This document shows positions 1 to 7,774 of a DNA stretch of 36,253 nt, in pieces. Both the position numbers and the translations under genes were made by a program. Position 1 is the stretch's first letter, and each line of letters starts with the position of its first letter. The DNA comes from Gammaproteobacteria bacterium (GTDB taxonomy: Bacteria > Pseudomonadota > Gammaproteobacteria > Pseudomonadales > Azotimanducaceae), in assembly GCA_002725285.1 (NCBI GenBank), contig PBRC01000046.1:1-36253 (forward strand), written 5' to 3'. The notes beneath the pieces were generated by a model that saw only the letters and a program-made list of their open reading frames with translations, made no database searches and had not been told where the DNA came from.

Positions 1-1
1 T

Positions 2-178
2 GGTATGACGGCGGACACCGATGATGATGGCGACGGCGTGTTGGACGATGCCGATGCGTACCCAACCATTAGTGTGACAGGTGAAACGGACACGGATGCA
101 GATGGTGCACCGGATGCTTGTGATAGCGACTGCATTGCAACGGGTATGACGGCGGACACCGATGATGATGGCGACGGC
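2..178 (+). repeat. Two exact 36-nt copies (2-37 and 143-178) with 141-bp (47-codon) period inside the DxDxDG protein
   Basis: ggtatgacggcggacaccgatgatgatggcgacggc occurs identically at both positions. Confidence 0.9.
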
Positions 179-274
179 ATTGAAGACAGTGTAGATTCTA
201 ATCCGATGGTTGCAAGAGATAGCACCTCTTATACGCTACCCGAAAACGTTACCGTTATTGAGACGGAGGAGTGA
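2..274 (+). CDS. C-terminal end of a secreted/surface protein with Ca-binding thrombospondin type-3-like DxDxDG repeats (5' truncated by window edge)
   Basis: Frame is open to the window start; repeated TADTDDDGDGxxDDxD motifs; stop TGA at 272-274. Confidence 0.75.
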   Translation, partial: GMTADTDDDGDGVLDDADAYPTISVTGETDTDADGAPDACDSDCIATGMTADTDDDGDGIEDSVDSNPMVARDSTSYTLPENVTVIETEE

Positions 275-281
275 ATTAGAA

Positions 282-3200
282 ATGGGCAAAAGAAAATGGA
301 TAGTATTGTTCGCATCGCTTTTTTGCGCTACTTCGGTGTTTGGGACAGACTACGAGACGGACTCGCAGAACTTTTGGGTAACTGGCCAGGGCATTAACAG
401 CGCGTTGGGCTCAGTAAACAGAATGGTTTGTTATATGAAGAATATGCGGCCAGATGCCTTGCTGAACGACGGTGCGTACAAGGCGATTATCTACAAAGAA
501 GACTGCACGATGGGCAATGCCGATGCGAGCAGCGAGGAGTCTTCCGCGACGGCGACAAGCTCTCAGTCGTCGAGTACGGCTTCATCTTCGAGTAGTTCCG
601 ATGCAAAATCAAAAACTGCACAGACAGCCATCGTGAATGCCACGAAAGAAGGCGCAGACCTTCCGATGATCGGTAAAGTATGGGTTTCGATGATTGCACA
701 AGATCAGTACGACTTCGATAAGAAAGTGTATGTCCGGAGTGAACAAACAGCCAGCCCTACTGCTGACGCACCGTACGGTGATTTTGAGATGAGTTGGACC
801 ATATATTCAAACGAAGATAAAGAAATGCCTTGGGGGGAAGGAATTGTAGCAGGCATGGAATTAGGCAGGGGATATCTCACGGCCAGCGGCAGCAAAGTGG
901 GGTTTTTAGAGTTCTCGATGGGTGGCGAGGGCAATATCTCGGCTAACTTCGATCCGGATGGCAATGTGGAAGGCGTATATGCCGAGTTCATTTATGTTAT
1001 GCCTGAAGGGGGTGAAGAGGCTGGCCACAGCGACATCCTGGTGTACTATGAATTCGGGATGGACGCAGCGACAAAGGTTTATTGTCGGAACTTCCTCAGC
1101 GCGGACACAATGAGTTTCGATAGCTTTGACGAAGAAACAGGCGCGCCCGTTCGAGAGCCGTATCTGGAGGAAGATTGGAGCGATCAGGTGGCGGCAGCTA
1201 TTACGTCGGAAGAGGAGTGTTTTTCGGTGGACCGCTCAACGGCGATTCGCAACGTATACCGTTATGGCGTATACAATTCGGACGGATCTAGGGTGGAGAT
1301 GAGCAATCCCGGGTTTCCTATTCGCGCCGAGGTGACGCTGGAGACCGATGAAGATGAAGACGGCGTTCTAGATGTTGTGAACGTATTTGGCTATGCCGAC
1401 TATTGGGGTGTGTGGATCGACACCATAAACAGAGGACTTATTGATGGTGATACGGTATTCACGAAAGAAACATTTGGAAATCAGGAGGCGTCGTCAACGA
1501 CTTATCGGGTGAATCCGGTCACCGTACGAATGCAAAAAAGGGAAAAATCGTTCGTCACCCTCAACAGCTTAGATGGTTTATCGCTTGGGTTGTGGGTGGG
1601 TGACCAAGAGTGGTCAGAGCAATACGGGCTACTTGGTTTTACAGATTTAGTTACCTTTAACGAATATAAGGGCTCGTTTGATTCTGAGACGTGCAGCTTT
1701 ACGTTTACCCAAGGTGTGTCCTTCGCCGGAGGCTACACTGAGACGGACTTGGCGGACCCGGTGACAGTTACCTGCGCCAATTGGAAGCTACACATGAAGC
1801 GCATCTGGGACGAAGGGGAGGATTGGGCACATACTCAGAGGCGGGGGATGGGAGTTTGGTCGCAAGATACCAATCAGTGGTACGACATTAACCATACCAG
1901 CATGACCTATCCGGATACTCTTGCCCCAGTAGACGCCGATGGCCTGCCGATACTAGGCGATGATGGCACCACCCCGTTGAACTCAGGGATTATAGTTCAG
2001 ACTGAAACGTTTATTCCGCTTGATGCAGATGAACTAGCAGGTGGTCTCAACTGCATTGGGGACTGTCCGACCGCTGCAACGATGGAGACAACGTTTAACG
2101 CTGCTACGGTCCTGGCTGGGGTTGCTCAGAACGAACGTTTCAACGAAGATGGTAGCCCCATATATGTGCCAAGTCCCTTCGACCCGGCGGTAGGCTCGTT
2201 CATTAAGGAAGAAGTCACCGATCAGTGGGGCAATGTTTGGGAGGCCGGCCAATTTATGGATGGCGTCTTGGCGACCGATGTCGCGGAATACACTTTTACG
2301 GGTGGTAACGCGCTCGATTCTTCAGGCACCATACTGTCACTCGGGGAGACTTTCCTTGCATACAGCGCTGGCGTGCCCAATCCAGAAATGGCGCTACAGG
2401 GAATCAGTTACCAGACCTCGCAAGGGTGGACTAATGATGTTGGCTGGGGTGTGCGCAGCGGTATATTAGTGACTGACGCCGTTCTAGATTCGCCGGAAAT
2501 GGAATGTCGTAAGAGTGGAGGTGGTCTAGAGACGCCAAGCTATGATGACCATCCGTCGTATACCGGAGCTGACGAAACGGCACTTCGATTATGCGAATAT
2601 AATCTTTATGGCCCTGATGGTCCCGATACGACCTATCAACTGGTGTTTGAGGTACGTCCTCAGTACAAACTCACTGATCAAGACGACACTCTAATCACCT
2701 TCGGTCTACCCAAGAAGATGTACTACGATATTCCGGAGGATGCAACGCTTTACGGTGCTGACGCGGGAAAAAGAGTTTCATTAGACTATCAGGGACACGG
2801 CGAACTACACGGCATACCCGGGTATGTCCTTAACACAGCGACTGGGGAAAATATAGGTGAGTTCGTAAACGAGTGGCAAGACACGTATCGTTACATTCCT
2901 CGGTTTACGATTCCTGATGGCGGGGCACTTACCGGAAAAGATGCTGAAGGCGCTGACGTTTCTTACAAAGTAAAGGCTTTGGAGGGGGAAGAATGGTTGG
3001 CTTCAGCGGAAGGCTCGATAGGCAACCTGACCTATTCCGGGTCGGTTGACGAGCTTCTGACACCCACAGTATTGCGGAACAGAGGACCTGTTAATACTGA
3101 AATGGGGGAATATGAAAGAGATCCCCAGCTGGGGTTTTCCATAAACGCTATGCCGGCGGAGAATGATGGGGGCACCGCGACCCTCACCTTTACGGTCACC

Positions 3201-3758
3201 CAAGGAATAGACGCCACCCATGATTCGGGCGAGCGCAGGGTTGAGTCATCGATCGATTTGAACTGGGTGTCCGATGGATCGAGCTATGTGACCGTGACTG
3301 TCCCAGAACAGACCGCGACGCTGACGGTGTTAGACCCCTCGGGGGGTGCGGACGGGACTACCTTCGCCTTCGATTGGAACTTTGACATTGCCGCTCAGGA
3401 TTTCATTACCCTTTTGGACGGTATTGCGAGCCCTCCGAACGTGATAACGATCGAGATGTTGGACTTCCTGGAAATGAACGTCGAAAACACTGACACCATT
3501 TTTGTCTTCTTCGAACAATTCGTCCAAGCGAATACCGAGACTGACCGGGTAATAGGGTCTTACTTCCTGGACCTTTCGTTCAGCGATGATCTCGATATCA
3601 GCGTCTTGTCGGAAGTCGTTGTGGCGCTTGTGAAGGATGGAGAGCCGGAGCTAAGCTCTCTACTCACTGACTATATTGGTCCTGAACCGACGGAACTTCT
3701 GAATAATGGAGATCCATCTGTCGTACATGGGGAGATCATTTACGATCCGACACCCTGA
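282..3758 (+). CDS. Large secreted protein of unknown function (about 1158 aa) with signal peptide and Ser-rich low-complexity stretch
   Basis: The listed ORF starts at 210, but the internal ATG at 282 gives a signal peptide MGKRKWIVLFASLFCATSVFG and sits 7 nt after the upstream stop. Ser-rich tract SSEESSATATSSQSSSTASSSSSS. Confidence 0.8.
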   Translation: MGKRKWIVLFASLFCATSVFGTDYETDSQNFWVTGQGINSALGSVNRMVCYMKNMRPDALLNDGAYKAIIYKEDCTMGNADASSEESSATATSSQSSSTASSSSSSDAKSKTAQTAIVNATKEGADLPMIGKVWVSMIAQDQYDFDKKVYVRSEQTASPTADAPYGDFEMSWTIYSNEDKEMPWGEGIVAGMELGRGYLTASGSKVGFLEFSMGGEGNISANFDPDGNVEGVYAEFIYVMPEGGEEAGHSDILVYYEFGMDAATKVYCRNFLSADTMSFDSFDEETGAPVREPYLEEDWSDQVAAAITSEEECFSVDRSTAIRNVYRYGVYNSDGSRVEMSNPGFPIRAEVTLETDEDEDGVLDVVNVFGYADYWGVWIDTINRGLIDGDTVFTKETFGNQEASSTTYRVNPVTVRMQKREKSFVTLNSLDGLSLGLWVGDQEWSEQYGLLGFTDLVTFNEYKGSFDSETCSFTFTQGVSFAGGYTETDLADPVTVTCANWKLHMKRIWDEGEDWAHTQRRGMGVWSQDTNQWYDINHTSMTYPDTLAPVDADGLPILGDDGTTPLNSGIIVQTETFIPLDADELAGGLNCIGDCPTAATMETTFNAATVLAGVAQNERFNEDGSPIYVPSPFDPAVGSFIKEEVTDQWGNVWEAGQFMDGVLATDVAEYTFTGGNALDSSGTILSLGETFLAYSAGVPNPEMALQGISYQTSQGWTNDVGWGVRSGILVTDAVLDSPEMECRKSGGGLETPSYDDHPSYTGADETALRLCEYNLYGPDGPDTTYQLVFEVRPQYKLTDQDDTLITFGLPKKMYYDIPEDATLYGADAGKRVSLDYQGHGELHGIPGYVLNTATGENIGEFVNEWQDTYRYIPRFTIPDGGALTGKDAEGADVSYKVKALEGEEWLASAEGSIGNLTYSGSVDELLTPTVLRNRGPVNTEMGEYERDPQLGFSINAMPAENDGGTATLTFTVTQGIDATHDSGERRVESSIDLNWVSDGSSYVTVTVPEQTATLTVLDPSGGADGTTFAFDWNFDIAAQDFITLLDGIASPPNVITIEMLDFLEMNVENTDTIFVFFEQFVQANTETDRVIGSYFLDLSFSDDLDISVLSEVVVALVKDGEPELSSLLTDYIGPEPTELLNNGDPSVVHGEIIYDPTP

Positions 3759-3834
3759 AAATAACGGTCGATCTGAATCGTCGATGGAACTAAATCGTTA
3801 GTGGCTTAGAGCTTCGATGTGGAACTATGAAAGG

Positions 3835-4130
3835 ATGAAAGGGTTCTGGCAAGTTAACTCAGCCCGCCACAGGTAATGCTGCTTGCCATTGTTCTTTACG
3901 AATACTTCATCGATGTAAAAGGTATCGCCGCATCCCTGATATTTTCGCTTCAATCGGTGTGTATAAATGGCTCCGAATTTGATGCAGCAGAGGCGAATCG
4001 CTTCGCGGCTTACTGTGATGCCTGGTTCGGCTAGGAGATCCTCTATATCGCGGTGGCTCAAGTCGAATCGAAAATAGAGCCAGACGGTCCACGAAATGAT
4101 GTCTGGCGGGAATCAGTGGCGTTTATATAT
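3835..4130 (-). pseudogene. IS6-family transposase remnant (truncated, with in-frame stop)
   Basis: Minus-strand translation YKRH*FPPDIISWTVWLYFRFDLSHRDIEDLLAEPGITVSREAIRLCCIKFGAIYTHRLKRKYQGCGDTFYIDEVFVKNNGKQHYLWRAEL matches the IS6 transposase N-terminal and first DDE Asp (hxIDEVFv..nG..hYLWRA) pattern. TGA at 4115-4113; the protein breaks off after YLWRA. Confidence 0.85.
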
Positions 4131-4200
4131 ATTCAACCGTCGATTCCAGCAATTTCTGACAGTTAAGTTAGCAGTACCGCTTATGGCGTTCTCTCTCCCC

Positions 4201-4233
4201 GCCAAAAGCCAAGGGGCTTTTGGCCCTTTTTTT
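4201..4233 (+). terminator. Rho-independent terminator
   Basis: gccaaaagcc-aagg-ggcttttggc (perfect 10-bp stem) followed by cctttttttc. Confidence 0.9.
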
Positions 4234-4343
4234 CGTAGGTCTTGCCAAAGAGAATCGACATTCGTGGCAAGATGTCTTACATTCCTGAGCTGGTCATCAC
4301 TAGTATGGATCTAAAAGAACAACAGAATTAGGGGAATTAAGAG

Positions 4344-4643
4344 ATGGAATTAAAACCAGGTCTAAGATTGAAGAGCACCGTATGCGATGCCGAGATCATG
4401 GTCATTAAGGCAACAGATGGGGACTCACTCACCTGTGGTGGTATGGAGTTAGCCGCGGAAGCGCCAGCTGAAAAAGCATCAGGTGATCCGGACCACATGA
4501 ACGCCTGTGTGATTGGGAAACGTTATGTCAATGAAGGGCAAACGGTTGAAGTGCTGTGCGTAAAGAGTGGAGACGGTTCGCTTTACTACAACGGTGATGA
4601 ATTGATGACCAAAGACACTAAAAAGCTGCCCTCATCGGATTAA
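4344..4643 (+). CDS. Small conserved hypothetical protein (99 aa, Cys-containing) upstream of acyl-CoA synthetase
   Basis: ORF 5 nt upstream of the next CDS; contains LKSTVCDAE, DSLTCGG, VEVLCVKSGDGSLYYNGDEL. I recall similar small proteins beside acyl-CoA ligases in actinobacteria, but this is not verified. Confidence 0.7.
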   Translation: MELKPGLRLKSTVCDAEIMVIKATDGDSLTCGGMELAAEAPAEKASGDPDHMNACVIGKRYVNEGQTVEVLCVKSGDGSLYYNGDELMTKDTKKLPSSD

Positions 4644-4647
4644 TTTC

Positions 4648-6141
4648 ATGAATATCGCTCTGTTTCTGCAGATGGCGGCGGAAGCTTGTCCTGATCGTTC
4701 AGCGTTAACCCATGATGGCAAGCATTACACCTATCTGGAGTTGTTTGAATCGGCAAACAAGGTTGCTGAAAGGTTTTCACACAGTGGATGCCAATTTGTT
4801 TCGGTTCTTGATGTCAGTAGCCCTGCTGTTCCCATTGCGCTGATGGGTGCGGCAATGGCTGGTATCCCTTACGTTCCACTCAATTATCGCCTGAGCACCG
4901 AGCAGCTCAGTGAACTGCTGGCTCGTATTGAACCGGCTTTCCTCATCGTTGACGACAGCAGGACAAACGATTTTGATGAAGTCGAGGCGACTGTGCTGGG
5001 CAGACAGGCTCTACTCGATGATCTCCTGTCTTCCCCGGAAGTGTCGGTCGCCTGGAAGGAAGATCCTTCAGCAGTTGCGATTCAGCTGTTTACCAGTGGC
5101 ACGACCGGTACCCCCAAGGCTGCTATTTTGAGGCATGAGCACCTTGTATCCTATATTCTCGGTTCAGTTGAATTCATGGGAGCTTCAGAGGAGCAATCAA
5201 CTCTGGTCTCCGTTCCTCCCTATCACATTGCCGGGATCTCGGCGGTGATGAGTTCAATATATGCGTGTCGCAGGATAGTGCAGCTTCCTGACTTTGATCC
5301 TGCTGAATGGTTGAGTTTGTGTGCGAATGAAAGGGTGACCAACGCCTTCGTTGTACCAACTATGTTGAAACGTATCATCGAGGAACTGGATGAGTCCAGC
5401 TTCGACCCGGCGACTCTGATGTCGCTGGAGGCTCTTGCCTACGGCGGGGGCAAGATGCCCGTGCCGGTCATCGAGCGAGCACTTGAACTGCTGCCGGAAA
5501 TCAACTTCACCAATGCTTATGGTCTTACTGAAACCAGTTCGACGATTACCTTGCTGGATCCGGATGATCATCGACAGGCGCTTGATCATGACGATCTCGT
5601 CATTCGTGCAAGGCTGGGTTCTGTTGGCAAGGCGTTACCTTCGGTCGAAATCCAGATTCGAGATGATGAGGGGAACGAGCTGGGTCCTTTTGAAGCCGGG
5701 GAAATCTATGTGCGCGGCCCGCAGGTGTCAGGAGAATACCTTGAGCGCAACGCCCTGGTTGATGAGGGTTGGTTTCCAACCCGGGATGCCGGATACCTGG
5801 ATGATCACGATTACCTCTATCTGTCCGGGCGTGCTGATGATGTCATTGTGAGAGGTGGTGAGAATATATCGCCAGCCGAAATTGAAGATCTGCTGCACGC
5901 CCACAATGCGATCGACGATGCAGCAGCTGTAGGAATACCTTCTGAAGAATGGGGTGAGGCTGTTGCACTGGCAGTTGTACTGAAAAACAGTGCTGAGCTC
6001 TCGGAAGATGAGATAGTGTCATTGATACGGACCAGTCTGCGTTCCTCGAGAGTGCCGGAAGTGATCAGGTTCACCAGCGAATTACCATACAGTGACACAG
6101 GTAAGCTGTTGCGCCGGGTCGTTAAAACCTGGTTCGACTAA
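4648..6141 (+). CDS. AMP-dependent acyl-CoA synthetase / ligase (class I adenylate-forming)
   Basis: P-loop-like LFTSGTTGTPKAAILRHEHL, NAYGLTETSSTITLL, GWFPTRDAGYLDDHDYLYLSGRADDVIVRGGENISPAEIE, catalytic Lys in SDTGKLLRR. Confidence 0.95.
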   Translation: MNIALFLQMAAEACPDRSALTHDGKHYTYLELFESANKVAERFSHSGCQFVSVLDVSSPAVPIALMGAAMAGIPYVPLNYRLSTEQLSELLARIEPAFLIVDDSRTNDFDEVEATVLGRQALLDDLLSSPEVSVAWKEDPSAVAIQLFTSGTTGTPKAAILRHEHLVSYILGSVEFMGASEEQSTLVSVPPYHIAGISAVMSSIYACRRIVQLPDFDPAEWLSLCANERVTNAFVVPTMLKRIIEELDESSFDPATLMSLEALAYGGGKMPVPVIERALELLPEINFTNAYGLTETSSTITLLDPDDHRQALDHDDLVIRARLGSVGKALPSVEIQIRDDEGNELGPFEAGEIYVRGPQVSGEYLERNALVDEGWFPTRDAGYLDDHDYLYLSGRADDVIVRGGENISPAEIEDLLHAHNAIDDAAAVGIPSEEWGEAVALAVVLKNSAELSEDEIVSLIRTSLRSSRVPEVIRFTSELPYSDTGKLLRRVVKTWFD

Positions 6142-6162
6142 GCCGCTAAGTGGTCGCTTGCT

Positions 6163-7596
6163 ATGTTAATAAGCAATGCTGAGTGCCTCGAATTAAAACC
6201 GGACCATAGTCTTTCACTGAGCTATCAGGATGTACGGATCGAGCAGAATATTATAGTCGCCGTTGGAGCTCTCGAACCCCGGTATGGCGAGTCGGTACTG
6301 GATGCGACTGGTGCGGCTCTGCTGCCGGGATTACACGATCACCATGTGCACTTTGCCTCATATGCAGCAGCCTTAAGGTCCGTTGCCTGTGGTCCCCCCA
6401 CCGTTCACTCCGAGAAAGATCTGATAGAACAACTTAATCTGGCTGCCGGTGGTCACGGCTGGCTTCGTGGAATCAACTACCATGAGAGTGTCGCTGGCGA
6501 TATCGATCGTTACTGGCTGGACAGGTACGGTCCGAAACGACCCATCCGAATCCAGCATCGCTCGGGCAGATTGTGGATCCTGAATTCAAATGCGCTGGAA
6601 GTAATAAGAAATAGCCCACCAGATAAATTATCCCGGGAACATCATGCAAGGTTGGATACTGAAGACGGACGCCTGTATGACGTTGACAACTTTCTGTGGG
6701 AGTTGACCGGAGATTCCCCTCTGTCAGTTGCTGCTGCCAGTCAGAATCTCGCTTCCTTTGGTGTAACCGGCATTAATGATATGACACCCAGCAACAATGT
6801 GAGTACCTGTAACTGGTTTGTCGAGATGCAGGCAAAGGCTGCTCTCCGGCAGAAAGTGCGGCTCTCGGGATCCAGAGAGCTGTCTGAAGTCACCGGGAGT
6901 GTCGGTGGGAAATTGAAAATCGGTGAATGCAAATTGCACCTCCATGAATCAGACCTGCCGGACTTTTATGATCTTTGCCGGGTTATCAGAGACTCTCACG
7001 ATGAGAATCGTGCGGTGGCTGTTCATTGCGTTACTGAAGCAGCGCTCGTTTTTGCCCTGGCGGCTCTGCAGGATTCCGGTATCCGCTCGGGAGACCGAAT
7101 TGAACATGCCTCGGTAGTGTCTCCCGCCACATTGGAGTTACTGTGTGAGACCGGCCTTGGCGTTGTAACCCAGCCAAATTTTGTGCTCGAACGCGGCGAC
7201 ACCTACCTGAACGAAATACCGGAGCACGAGCATGCCTGGTTGTATCGGTGCAGAACTCTACTTCAAAATTCCGTTCCACTCGCCTTTGGCACCGATCTGC
7301 CGTTTGGTCATCCAGATCCCTGGATCGCCATGCAGGCAGCGACCCGGCGGCAGACAAGCTCCGGACGATCACTGGGTGAGGATGAAACCTTGACACCGGA
7401 ATCAGCTTTGGCAGGCTTTTTAGGGGAACTCGATAACCCGGCGGAGCCCCGATCAATCACGGTCGGAGAACCTGCTGATCTTTGTTTACTCAAATCACCC
7501 TGGCATATCGCCCGGCTTGAGTTATCGAGTTCCGATGTCAGGGCGACCATTCTGGATGGTGAGAAGATCTACGATAGTCAATTGTTTTCGTGCTAG
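6163..7596 (+). CDS. Metal-dependent amidohydrolase (Amidohydro_3/YtcJ-like)
   Basis: LLPGLHDHHVHFASYAAAL (HxH), AVHCVTEAAL, DRIEHASVVS, AFGTDLPFGHPDPWIAM. Confidence 0.88.
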   Translation: MLISNAECLELKPDHSLSLSYQDVRIEQNIIVAVGALEPRYGESVLDATGAALLPGLHDHHVHFASYAAALRSVACGPPTVHSEKDLIEQLNLAAGGHGWLRGINYHESVAGDIDRYWLDRYGPKRPIRIQHRSGRLWILNSNALEVIRNSPPDKLSREHHARLDTEDGRLYDVDNFLWELTGDSPLSVAAASQNLASFGVTGINDMTPSNNVSTCNWFVEMQAKAALRQKVRLSGSRELSEVTGSVGGKLKIGECKLHLHESDLPDFYDLCRVIRDSHDENRAVAVHCVTEAALVFALAALQDSGIRSGDRIEHASVVSPATLELLCETGLGVVTQPNFVLERGDTYLNEIPEHEHAWLYRCRTLLQNSVPLAFGTDLPFGHPDPWIAMQAATRRQTSSGRSLGEDETLTPESALAGFLGELDNPAEPRSITVGEPADLCLLKSPWHIARLELSSSDVRATILDGEKIYDSQLFSC

Positions 7597-7611
7597 GAGC
7601 CAACGTGTACT

Positions 7612-7713
7612 ATGGCTTAGAGTATGGAATGGCTTAGAGTATGGAATGGCTTAGAGTATGGAATGGCTTAGAGTATGGAATGGCTTAGAGTATGGAATGG
7701 CTTAGAGTATGGG
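7612..7713 (+). repeat. 17-bp tandem repeat, 6 copies (atggcttagagtatgga)
   Basis: Copies start at 7612, 7629, 7646, 7663, 7680 and 7697 with no spacers; essentially perfect, last base differs. Confidence 0.97.
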
Positions 7714-7774
7714 GCTCAGTTTCCGTTAAGACTAAATGGTGTGACGCTGCCTGTTGGCCGTAAGGAGCCGCCGA

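Noticed and set aside
7031-7456. 141-aa minus-strand ORF
   Set aside because: Antisense to the amidohydrolase and no family motifs; shadow ORF.
7612-7713. Possible CRISPR array
   Set aside because: 17-bp units are directly contiguous with no spacers, so this is a tandem repeat.
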